Source of the DNA: CAZVFX01 sp964626565
GTDB taxonomy: Bacteria > Myxococcota_A > UBA9042 > CAIXZC01
Direction: 5' to 3'
Assembly (NCBI GenBank): GCA_964626565.1
Contig: CAZVFX010000161.1
Span: 1-12,720, forward strand
Length of the DNA: 12,720 nucleotides
The first letter of the stretch is position 1, and each line of letters begins with the position of its first letter. This document shows, piece after piece, positions 6,942-12,720 of the stretch. The position numbers and the translations under genes were made by a program. The notes under the pieces are model-generated. The model was not told where the DNA came from, did no database searches, and was given only the letters and a program-made list of their open reading frames with translations.

Positions 6942-6979
6942 CTACCGCCTACAGCCTCTCCTTTGCTACAGCCTGCCTC
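6942..6979 (+). repeat. CTACMGC 7-bp repeats, tandem pair plus a third copy
   Basis: CTACCGC (6942-6948) is directly followed by CTACAGC (6949-6955), and CTACAGC recurs at 6966-6972 after an 11-bp gap. The longer word CTACAGCCT recurs at a 17-bp distance (6949 and 6966). This is a second 7-bp sequence type adjoining array B. It fills the gap up to the lipoprotein stop at 6981, leaving no conventional terminator between the convergent genes. Confidence 0.5.
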
Positions 6980-6980
6980 T

Positions 6981-7577
6981 CTAATCACACACCGTGACGT
7001 TGTCGTTCTTGGAGCAGGAGAAGTCCTTGCAGTCGACGTATCCGTTGCCGTCATTGTCGACCCCGTCGGCGCAGGTGATGTCGTTTCCTTCGCAGAACAG
7101 TACGTCCGGGGACTCTGAGCAACTATAGTCATCGCAGTCGAAGAACCCGTTCCAGTTGTTGTCCTTGCCGTCGGAACAGGTCTCCGGGGTATTCTCGTCG
7201 GTCTTCTCGGCCGTCTTGCACGCGGTAAGATCAGGGTTCCACTTCCAGCATGACCAGTCTTCGCAGTCGGTATACCCGTTGCCGTCGTTGTCGCAACCGT
7301 CGCTGCACGCTTCATCGGTGTCCTCGGGCCCAGCTCCGCCACAGCAGCCGATTCCGTCGCAGTCCGGGTCCACGCAATCCACCAACCCGTCCTCGTCGTT
7401 GTCTTCGCCGTCGGCGCACATCTTGGTTTGCAACTCAGACTTGCAGGCCAGACATTCCGATTCCATCCAGTCCAGAGTGTTGTTCTCTTCTATGGTGCAA
7501 CCCATCGAATGGACCAACACCCAAGATACAACCAGGCAGCCAATCACCGACCCGAAAAAACTCCGCAGGCACCTCAA
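6981..7577 (-). CDS. lipoprotein with four 20-residue D/C-rich repeats
   Basis: 198 residues from TTG 7577. This start is chosen because GGGAGGTGAT (7590-7581 on the minus strand) sits seven bases from it, and because it gives a signal sequence directly. A longer reading to 7655 would add 26 residues without an RBS. The signal segment is residues 5-26. Its Cys box is SMGC with C27; the -3 Ser is atypical for a lipobox. Four repeats of exactly 20 residues follow (54-73, 91-110, 134-153, 169-188). Their pattern is C-[AS]-D-G-x-D-N-x-x-[ND]-G-x-x-D-C-x-D-x-x-C, with Cys at positions 1, 15 and 20. The Asp/Asn spacing resembles Ca2+-binding loops stabilised by disulfides, as in myxobacterial surface proteins. 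Metal binding is inferred and the role is unknown. Confidence 0.85.
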   Translation of the reverse strand: MRCLRSFFGSVIGCLVVSWVLVHSMGCTIEENNTLDWMESECLACKSELQTKMCADGEDNDEDGLVDCVDPDCDGIGCCGGAGPEDTDEACSDGCDNDGNGYTDCEDWSCWKWNPDLTACKTAEKTDENTPETCSDGKDNNWNGFFDCDDYSCSESPDVLFCEGNDITCADGVDNDGNGYVDCKDFSCSKNDNVTVCD

Positions 7578-7599
7578 GGCATCACCTCCCGAGGCACAG

Positions 7600-7628
7600 A
7601 GAGTATCTTGAACGAAGGCAGGTTTCAA
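7600..7628 (-). promoter_or_regulatory. sigma70-like promoter of the D/C-repeat lipoprotein
   Basis: On the minus strand TTGAAA (7628-7623), a 17-bp spacer and TACTCT (7605-7600) form a -35/-10 pair at 5/6 and 3/6 identity. It lies just upstream of the Shine-Dalgarno at 7590-7581. The expected transcript start near 7593 would leave a leader of about 16 nt. Confidence 0.4.
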
Positions 7629-7630
7629 GA
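7606..7630. promoter_or_regulatory. inverted repeat over the lipoprotein promoter (possible operator)
   Basis: TCTTGAA (7606-7612) and TTCAAGA (7624-7630) are perfect 7-bp arms around an 11-bp spacer, with centres 18 bp apart. One arm overlaps the -35 hexamer and the other abuts the -10, a placement suited to a repressor. No regulator gene lies beside it. Confidence 0.4.
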
Positions 7631-7656
7631 TGTAAAGACGGCCCTCTAAGGACATG

Positions 7657-7670
7657 GGGCCGAGCGGCCC
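7657..7670. other. GC-rich stem-loop in the lipoprotein upstream region
   Basis: GGGCC, GAGC loop, GGCCC: five GC pairs with a four-base loop. It lies between the lytic transglycosylase 3' end and the lipoprotein promoter on the minus strand. It has no T-run; termination of transcripts from the upstream gene is possible. Confidence 0.3.
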
Positions 7671-7677
7671 GGGGCTC

Positions 7678-7691
7678 TCAGCTCTCAGCTA
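7678..7691 (+). repeat. heptamer array C1, two TCAGCTM units
   Basis: TCAGCTC (7678-7684) and TCAGCTA (7685-7691), the same TCA-headed 7-bp type as the arrays at 3336 and 6904. On the minus strand they follow the transglycosylase stop. Two units alone could be chance; the match to the other arrays supports the call. Confidence 0.55.
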
Positions 7692-7698
7692 CGACCAG

Positions 7699-7712
7699 CC
7701 TCAGGGCTGAGG
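7699..7712 (-). terminator. stem-loop immediately after the lytic transglycosylase stop
   Basis: CCTCA, loop GCCC, TGAGG on the minus strand begins two bases after the stop codon at 7717-7715. It is a five-pair hairpin without a T-run. It may mark the transcript 3' end, possibly with Rho. Confidence 0.3.
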
Positions 7713-7714
7713 TG

Positions 7715-8422
7715 TTACTGACCGCTGACCGCTGACCGCCCCTCATCGCGAATGCGATAATAGTGTTTAAGCACTTTCCTGACGTATCCATCCGACCCCT
7801 GATAGGGAATACCTCCCGCATCGGAGACTGACCGGCCGCCCGCGTGGTAGGCTGCCAGCACCTTGGGGATATCGCCGTTGAACCGGTTGGCCAGAATACG
7901 CAAGAACTTCGTGCCGCCCATGACGTTCTGAAATGGGTCGTAGGCGTTGGTGACACCCATGTCCCCGGCGGTGCCGGGCATAAGCTGCATCAAGCCCATG
8001 GCCCCTTTGTGGGACAAAGCTTTCACCTTGTAGCTGGATTCGATCTCTATGACCCCGCGAATAAACGCTTCCGGAATATTGTACGTTTCCGAGGCCTTCT
8101 TGATAATTACGTCGATGTCCTTCAGTTTTCCGTCCGCGGCAACGTCACTCTTCTTCCAATACACCGTGTGGGGAGGCTTCCATCGCTTCTTGGATTTGGC
8201 CTTCGGCTTGCCCGAGGAGGAAGCCGAATTGCCCACCTTCTTGCCCGCGCTCCTGTCCCCTCTCAACACCAGCTTGCACTTGCGCGGTTTAGGAGGCAGA
8301 CGATTACGGGTAACCATCCACTCTCTTCCGTCCTTTACGCAAAAGAATATGTCGGAATCCTGGGCAAAGGCCTGGACCGGCAAGAACATAATGGTAGCTA
8401 GCAACAGCAGTAACAGGCGCAA
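7715..8422 (-). CDS. secreted soluble lytic transglycosylase, SLT (GH23-type) domain
   Basis: 235 residues. TTG 8422 is preceded by AGGAGG (8433-8428) at a five-base spacing. The signal peptide is residues 1-20 (cleavage after AFA). A Lys/Arg/Ser-rich linker occupies about 54-83. The SLT domain covers about 100-222, with catalytic Glu E128 in IEIESSY, GAMGLMQLMPGTAG (140-153) and AAYHAGG (190-196; usually AYNAG). It cleaves peptidoglycan glycan strands to anhydro-muropeptides in the periplasm. The short N-terminal region with two Cys (C28, C49) is not recognised. The last residues (RSAVSGQ) and the stop are encoded by a 7-bp repeat (7718-7738), so the natural C-terminus was probably extended or replaced by repeat DNA. 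Confidence 0.9.
   Translation of the reverse strand: MRLLLLLLATIMFLPVQAFAQDSDIFFCVKDGREWMVTRNRLPPKPRKCKLVLRGDRSAGKKVGNSASSSGKPKAKSKKRWKPPHTVYWKKSDVAADGKLKDIDVIIKKASETYNIPEAFIRGVIEIESSYKVKALSHKGAMGLMQLMPGTAGDMGVTNAYDPFQNVMGGTKFLRILANRFNGDIPKVLAAYHAGGRSVSDAGGIPYQGSDGYVRKVLKHYYRIRDEGRSAVSGQ
7718..7738 (-). repeat. heptamer array C2, three perfect units inside the transglycosylase 3' end
   Basis: CTGACCG occurs three times without mismatch (7718, 7725, 7732). Read on the gene strand and shifted in phase, the unit is TCAGCGG, TCAGCGG, then TCAGTAA, which contains the stop codon. Because 7 is not a multiple of 3, successive copies encode different residues. Confidence 0.8.
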
Positions 8423-8446
8423 AACCGCCTCCTCTCATCACTTCCT

Positions 8447-8475
8447 ATCCTAGACCAATGTGATTCCCCTGCCAA
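8447..8475 (-). promoter_or_regulatory. sigma70-like promoter of the lytic transglycosylase
   Basis: Minus-strand TTGGCA (8475-8470), 17-bp spacer, TAGGAT (8452-8447): 5/6 and 4/6 consensus. Transcription would begin near 8440, about 18 nt ahead of the TTG start, with AGGAGG inside the leader. It lies in the 120-bp gap to the divergent gene at 8543. Confidence 0.5.
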
Positions 8476-8542
8476 AAATTCCCCGGGGAGATGGCCTCTT
8501 TCTTGTGGCTTGACGGCCGCCGGTGGCCTACAATGTAAGCTG

Positions 8543-11227
8543 ATGAACAAGCTCGCCACCACCGAGACGATGTGGTTCCTGGCGCTGTTCGTAGTTCTTT
8601 GCGGGTGCCACAGCGTTGTAGAGAACGGTCCCTCCATGAAGTCGGACACCGGCTGGCACTTCGAGGGCACGGGAGTGGCGGCCGCGGACGGTGGAACCGG
8701 AACCTACGCCACTGACACCGCGACACCTCATGACGGTACAGACCCCGGTGTGGACGCCCTTGCCGACCTCTGGAGCGACGCTCCGATTCCCGACGACAAT
8801 GCCGGCACCCAACCGGAGACGACATCCCCGGAACTGAAAGAGGACGTACCCGCCTGTATTCCCCAGGCCGAACAGTGCAACGGCCAGGACGACGACTGCG
8901 ACGATGAAATTGATGAAGATTTTCCCGACTTCGACGGAGACTGGATAGCCGATTGCATCGATACGGATGATGACAATGACGGCTGGATGGATCAGAACGA
9001 CTGTGCTCCCCTCGACGCTGAGCGACACCCTTCTGCGGACGAGCAATGCAACGGCCTCGACGACGACTGCGACGGAGAAGTGGACGAAGGAGCCGGGGAT
9101 GCAGACGGTGACGGCCTCACCGACTGTGTCGACCCGGACGACGACAACGACGGTTCTCCCGACACAGTGGACTGCGAACCGGTTGACCCCGACGTACATC
9201 CGGGACAAACCGAACTGTGCAACGAAAAAGACGACGACTGCGACGGCAATGTAGACGAGCAGGGGGCAGAGGGCTGCACCACCTTCTACCTCGACATGGA
9301 CGGCGACGGATACGGCGTGGCCGACAGCTCGGGCTGCCTGTGCGGCCCCACCTTCCCCTACACCTCCATCTTCAGTACCGACTGCGATGACGACAACATC
9401 ACGGTGAGCCCCGGTTCCATGGAAGAGTGCAACCAGAAGGACGACGACTGCGACGGTATCGTGGACGACGGCACCTGCCTGCTGAACTGCGAGGACGATA
9501 GCGGATGCCTGGAAGGTTGGAAGTGCAATGTAGACACCGGCGTATGCTACAACCTCGCTTGCCTCTCCCAGATCGAGCCCGGCGATTTTGACCCTGTGCA
9601 GGAATGGGCGTGGTCAGGCAGCGCGCAGTCTCCCGCACACCATCAGGTGATGGCCTCACCCGTCGTGGCCGACCTCGACCTGGACGGCCTCCCCGAGGTG
9701 ATCTTCAACACCTTCTCCGGGAGCAGCTACAACACCAACGGAGTTTTGCGCGCCATTCGCGGCAACAGCGGCCAGGACGTGTTCGCAACGTCCGGCCATC
9801 CCACCTACCCCGGCAGCACGCCGGCGGTGGGGGATGTGCAGGGCGACGGATTCCCCGAAATTGCGTCTACGGCTGCGGGCAACGGTGTGCACGTGTGGAA
9901 CCATGAGGGCCAGCACCTCTGGAGCGGCGGCGCAGCCGCGGGCGACGCAGCCATGGCAGACCTCAACGGAGACGGCTCTCCCGAAGTGATCCAGGACTAC
10001 TACGTCTTTAGCGGAACCGGGAATCTACTCTGGTCTCATGAAAAGGAGCCGTCCACCGGAAGGGTCAAAGTCTCGGTGGCCGACCTCAACGGAGACGGCT
10101 TTCTGGACCTCACCCTGGGCGCCCGGGCCTACAGCCCGTTTACACCGGACTGTCCCGACGCTCCATGCGGGCAACTGCTTTGGGATGCCGGCGGCAACGG
10201 TGGATTCACTGCCATCGCAGACATGACCGGGGGCGGGCTTCCCCAGGTGGTGGCCGTCAGAGGTGGCAAAGTTATCGTCCGGGACGGCGCCACCGGCGCC
10301 TTCGTGTGGGAGGTAAACGTACCCGGCGGCGGGGGCGGGCCGCCCAACGTGGCCGATTTCGACGGGGACGGGGGGGCCGAATTGGGCATCGCAGGCAAGG
10401 ACTTCTACACCGTCTATGACGGAGTTGATGGCTCCATTATCTGGTCGGTAAAAACCACCGACCACAGCTCCTCGGTCACCGGTTCGTCAGTGTTTGATTT
10501 TGACGGGGATGAAGAGGCGGAAGTGGTATACAACGACGAGTACCATCTGCGCATCTACCGGGGCACGGACGGAGTTGTGCTCTATTCGACCCCAAACCCC
10601 AGCGGCACCCTCTTCGAGTACCCGGTCATTGTCGACGTGGACGGTGATAACAATGCAGAGATTGTGGTCGCGGCCAACGACTACGCCTGGGGCTCGCACC
10701 ACGGAATCCGGGTCTTCGGGGATGCTTCCGACCACTGGGTCTCCACCAGGAGGATCTGGAACCAGCACGCATACTCCATCACCAACGTAAATGTGGACGG
10801 CTCGATTCCGGCGGCGCAGCTACCCTCCTGGGAGGCCCACAACACTTACCGCTGCAATTTGCAAATGGACTACGATCCGCTGGCCTCACCCGATGTGTTG
10901 TCAGACAATCCAACGGTGGACACACTGCTCTGTCCGGAGCAGATCATCATCATGGTATTAGTCAGAAACATCGGCACCATTTCGCTGCCGGTAGGACTGG
11001 AGGTTGGCTTCTACATCGGAGACCCCCAGGCCGGAGGCATCTTCGCGGGCACTGCGCTGACCGAAGATCCGCTGGAACCGGGCAGCGAAACCATGGTCGA
11101 TTTCGTGCTGGACGCGAGCCTGGTCCCCGAGCCTGCGGACATCTACATCGTTGTGGACCCCTTCGGCACCCTCTCGGAGTGCGACGAAGGCAACAACACC
11201 ATCATAATCCCCATGGTGGGATGCTAA
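8543..11227 (+). CDS. large lipoprotein with MopE-like motifs, FG-GAP/VCBS repeats and CARDB-like C-terminus
   Basis: 894 residues from ATG 8543. An upstream TTG (8510) would add 11 residues before the signal sequence and is less likely. The lipobox is LCGC with C22. A Thr/Asp-rich linker runs to about 104. Four CNxxDDDCDxxxD motifs follow at 112, 169, 226 and 296 (first three spaced exactly 57 residues), with DxDxDG loops between them. Eight FG-GAP/VCBS-like units start near 376, 430, 472, 513, 559, 604, 651 and 697, typified by ADLNGDGSPEV. The fifth (ADMTGGGLPQV) has lost key Asp residues. A conserved-looking block RRIWNQHAYSITNVN lies at 736-750. Residues about 797-888 form a CARDB-like beta domain (VRNIG...LSECDEGNNT). 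A cell-surface Ca2+-dependent binding or adhesion role is likely but inferred. Both gene ends abut oppositely oriented genes, so it is monocistronic. Confidence 0.88.
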   Translation: MNKLATTETMWFLALFVVLCGCHSVVENGPSMKSDTGWHFEGTGVAAADGGTGTYATDTATPHDGTDPGVDALADLWSDAPIPDDNAGTQPETTSPELKEDVPACIPQAEQCNGQDDDCDDEIDEDFPDFDGDWIADCIDTDDDNDGWMDQNDCAPLDAERHPSADEQCNGLDDDCDGEVDEGAGDADGDGLTDCVDPDDDNDGSPDTVDCEPVDPDVHPGQTELCNEKDDDCDGNVDEQGAEGCTTFYLDMDGDGYGVADSSGCLCGPTFPYTSIFSTDCDDDNITVSPGSMEECNQKDDDCDGIVDDGTCLLNCEDDSGCLEGWKCNVDTGVCYNLACLSQIEPGDFDPVQEWAWSGSAQSPAHHQVMASPVVADLDLDGLPEVIFNTFSGSSYNTNGVLRAIRGNSGQDVFATSGHPTYPGSTPAVGDVQGDGFPEIASTAAGNGVHVWNHEGQHLWSGGAAAGDAAMADLNGDGSPEVIQDYYVFSGTGNLLWSHEKEPSTGRVKVSVADLNGDGFLDLTLGARAYSPFTPDCPDAPCGQLLWDAGGNGGFTAIADMTGGGLPQVVAVRGGKVIVRDGATGAFVWEVNVPGGGGGPPNVADFDGDGGAELGIAGKDFYTVYDGVDGSIIWSVKTTDHSSSVTGSSVFDFDGDEEAEVVYNDEYHLRIYRGTDGVVLYSTPNPSGTLFEYPVIVDVDGDNNAEIVVAANDYAWGSHHGIRVFGDASDHWVSTRRIWNQHAYSITNVNVDGSIPAAQLPSWEAHNTYRCNLQMDYDPLASPDVLSDNPTVDTLLCPEQIIIMVLVRNIGTISLPVGLEVGFYIGDPQAGGIFAGTALTEDPLEPGSETMVDFVLDASLVPEPADIYIVVDPFGTLSECDEGNNTIIIPMVGC

Positions 11228-12546
11228 CTCCTGACCATCACGCAAGTGTAATGGCAATCGGCTCCAAACAGGGACGGGGGGACTAGAAGGTCCCCCTCCG
11301 CAGTCCTCAATGCCTCGTCGGGAAGGGCAAACTTGACCCGGGCGAATTGGGGATTTGTTGCAAGGAATTCCTTCACCACCAGCGGACCCTCGGCGGGAGT
11401 GAAAGTGCATACTGCATAGATGAGCCTCCCCCCTTGCTTGACGAGGGGGGCCGCGCCTGCGAGGAGCGAAGACTGCAACCGGGCGTTGGTTGCGACATCT
11501 TCGCGCGTCCGGCGCCACTTCAACTCCGGGTGCCGACGAATTGTGCCGAGGCCCGAGCAGGGGGCATCAACCAGGACGCAGTCGAAGGCTTCTTCTTCAA
11601 GGGAGGAGTTGGCTAGATTGACCACGTCGGTGCGAACGTTGTCGAGGCCTGCGGACTGACAGCGCTCGCGAAGCGTCTCGATTCTGGCCTCATTAACGTC
11701 CGCGGCGAAGATTTGAGCCTGCGGGCCCGCATCGAGGGCCATGGCCAGGGTCTTGGTGCCGAACCCCGCGCAGCCGTCCAGTAGCGCCCGGCCTTCCCCG
11801 GGAACCGCCAGGCCGGCAACCAGTTGGGAGCTGACATCCTGGGGCCAGAAGAGACCACGCACAAAGGGCACAGTCCTGTACGGCGGCTCGTCGGGTGAGA
11901 ACACCAGGGCGTGGGGCAGAAACGGCACCCGTCGGGGGCGCATACCCAGGCCCGACAGTTCCTGTTCGAGGTTTTCGGCGCTGATGGCCGCGGTGTTGAC
12001 CCGCACCGCGATGTCGGAAGGCTGATTCATCGATTCCAGTTCGGTGTCGGCAGCATCACCGAATGCCGACCGGGCCTCTTCCATGACCCACTCTGGATAA
12101 GACAGCCGAACCGCGGGAGGCAGCTTCGCCACCTCGGTCCGCACCGACTCGGGGTCCAGCGCGGCAAGTTTGCGCAGCATAGCGTTGACGAACCCGGCGA
12201 CCCGTTTGCCCTTCACCGCCTTGGCCAACTCCACGATGCTCGACACGGTGGCATAGGCCCGGGAGCGCTGTACGAACAGCAACTCGTACGCGCCGATTCG
12301 CAAGATGTCCAGCAGGCGCCGGTCCTTAGCAGGTAGACCGCGCTGCGCAGCCGCGGCCAGGAAATGGTCGAGGAGGGTGCGATTTCTAAGCACTCCCAGC
12401 GCCAGCGCGTTGGCGGTAGCTGCGATTTTCGGCTCGGGGTCGCGGCTATTCAATTCCGCGCGCAGCGCGGCGGTTGCCAGCATGTTCTTCGACCGCACCG
12501 AATCGAGCACGGACAGCGCTATGGAGCGTGCGTTGGGTTGTCCCAT
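11224..12546 (-). CDS. rsmB: 16S rRNA (cytosine-967-C5)-methyltransferase, RsmB/Fmu type
   Basis: 440 residues, near the roughly 430 typical of RsmB. An N-terminal NusB-like RNA-binding domain occupies about residues 4-130 and a Rossmann methyltransferase domain the rest. SAM-binding motif I is LLDGCAGFGTKT (about 255-266), less canonical than CAAPGGKT. Motif IV is DAPCSGLGTIRRHPELKW with C330. Motif VI is YAVCTFTPAEG with C380, the expected nucleophile position. ATG 12546 is preceded by AAGGA (12557-12553). An upstream in-frame start (12639) adds 31 residues with no RBS and is rejected. The product would methylate C967-equivalent of 16S rRNA during small-subunit assembly. Its stop codon overlaps that of the convergent surface-protein gene. 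Other m5C RNA methyltransferases share these motifs; the NusB part favours RsmB. Confidence 0.92.
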   Translation of the reverse strand: MGQPNARSIALSVLDSVRSKNMLATAALRAELNSRDPEPKIAATANALALGVLRNRTLLDHFLAAAAQRGLPAKDRRLLDILRIGAYELLFVQRSRAYATVSSIVELAKAVKGKRVAGFVNAMLRKLAALDPESVRTEVAKLPPAVRLSYPEWVMEEARSAFGDAADTELESMNQPSDIAVRVNTAAISAENLEQELSGLGMRPRRVPFLPHALVFSPDEPPYRTVPFVRGLFWPQDVSSQLVAGLAVPGEGRALLDGCAGFGTKTLAMALDAGPQAQIFAADVNEARIETLRERCQSAGLDNVRTDVVNLANSSLEEEAFDCVLVDAPCSGLGTIRRHPELKWRRTREDVATNARLQSSLLAGAAPLVKQGGRLIYAVCTFTPAEGPLVVKEFLATNPQFARVKFALPDEALRTAEGDLLVPPSLFGADCHYTCVMVRS

Positions 12547-12606
12547 GGGACGTCCTTCCCTGATGGCGCACCACCGACGAAATGACGGCGGAAGGCCGCG
12601 GTGCAG

Positions 12607-12636
12607 ACTATAGTCCAGTAGCGGCTCTCTTTGCAA
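12607..12636 (-). promoter_or_regulatory. sigma70-like promoter of rsmB
   Basis: Minus-strand TTGCAA (12636-12631), 18-bp spacer, TATAGT (12612-12607): 4/6 and 5/6 consensus. The expected start is near 12600, giving a leader of about 54 nt, longer than the other leaders in this window. Confidence 0.5.
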
Positions 12637-12644
12637 CATCGCCC

Positions 12645-12673
12645 TTGTACCGACCGGCTGGCTATTCTAGTAT
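12645..12673 (+). promoter_or_regulatory. possible promoter of the gene at the right edge
   Basis: TTGTAC (12645-12650), 17-bp spacer, TAGTAT (12668-12673): 3/6 and 4/6 consensus. It is weak, but correctly placed about 26 bp before the ATG at 12699 and divergent from the rsmB promoter. Confidence 0.3.
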
Positions 12674-12698
12674 GACGGCAAGTATGAAGGGGGCACCT

Positions 12699-12720
12699 AT
12701 GAAAAAGTCAGTTGCGTTGT
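12699..12720 (+). CDS. start of a gene cut by the window edge, probably a secreted protein
   Basis: Only MKKSVAL is visible. ATG 12699 is preceded by AAGGGGG (12687-12693) at a five-base spacing. The Lys-Lys then hydrophobic opening is like the start of a signal peptide. In-frame ATGs at 12672 and 12684 are possible alternatives but lack the RBS. The product cannot be named. Confidence 0.6.

Noticed and set aside
7578..7655. Longer lipoprotein start at 7655
   Set aside because: It would place 26 residues before the signal sequence and cross the predicted promoter; the TTG at 7577 has a strong RBS.
8481..8488. CCCCGGGG palindrome
   Set aside because: An 8-bp perfect palindrome in GC-rich DNA is unremarkable and lies in no clear regulatory position.
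8510..8534. TTGACG with TACAAT as promoter of the 8543 gene
   Set aside because: The spacer is 13 bp, too short for sigma70, and the transcript would start almost at the ATG. It may still contain part of the true promoter, so no confident promoter is given for this gene.
8528..9282. Long open frames opposite the MopE-like region
   Set aside because: They are shadows created by repeated GAC/GAT codons on the coding strand, giving Ser/Val-rich antisense frames without RBS or family features.
12547..12639. Longer rsmB product starting at 12639
   Set aside because: The added 31 residues are Arg-rich, without an RBS, and lie upstream of the conserved NusB-like start; they also overlap the predicted promoter.

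Overview
The window looks like a chromosomal piece of an uncultured, moderately high-GC (roughly 60% by eye) Gram-negative bacterium of the myxobacterial / deltaproteobacterial type. Three things point there. Three separate proteins carry Asp/Cys-rich MopE-like metal-binding repeats. There is a Hanks-type Ser/Thr kinase next to a soluble histidine kinase. There are also several signal-peptide or lipoprotein surface proteins and an outer-membrane barrel. The phylum assignment is inference. No mobile element, phage gene, CRISPR array, rRNA or tRNA was seen.

Layout, left to right. (1) 66-3332 (+): a membrane-anchored sulfatase-superfamily enzyme with a Thr at the nucleophile position, then a secreted outer-membrane beta-barrel preceded by an acidic and then a very basic linker. 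(2) 3446-5641 (+): a three-gene overlapping operon of a secreted Cys-containing protein, uridine kinase (udk) and a Ser/Thr kinase with a strongly degenerate catalytic loop. (3) 5745-6901 (+): a two-gene unit of a soluble histidine kinase and a tandem-ACT protein. (4) 6981-8422 (-): a lipoprotein with four exact-length 20-residue D/C repeats, and a secreted lytic transglycosylase. (5) 8543-11227 (+): an 894-residue lipoprotein with four MopE-like motifs, eight FG-GAP/VCBS-type repeats and a C-terminal CARDB-like domain. (6) 11224-12546 (-): RsmB-type 16S rRNA m5C methyltransferase, whose stop codon interlocks with that of the preceding convergent gene. (7) 12699 to the end (+): the first codons of a probable secreted protein.

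Two themes emerge. One is envelope biology: surface-anchored Ca2+-binding-type repeats, peptidoglycan cleavage, a barrel protein and a periplasmic alkaline-phosphatase-superfamily enzyme. The other is signalling: Ser/Thr kinase, His kinase and ACT protein. Nothing in the sequence proves that the two are functionally linked.

The most unusual non-coding signal is a set of short tandem arrays with a strict 7-bp period and a TCA-headed unit. They sit next to gene 3' ends in three separate intergenic regions (3336-3370, 6904-6938, 7678-7738). In one case the array runs into the reading frame and supplies the last residues and stop codon of the lytic transglycosylase. Other traits are short predicted leaders (about 17-20 nt) behind several sigma70-like promoters, and frequent TTG starts (three of eleven genes) supported by good Shine-Dalgarno sequences.
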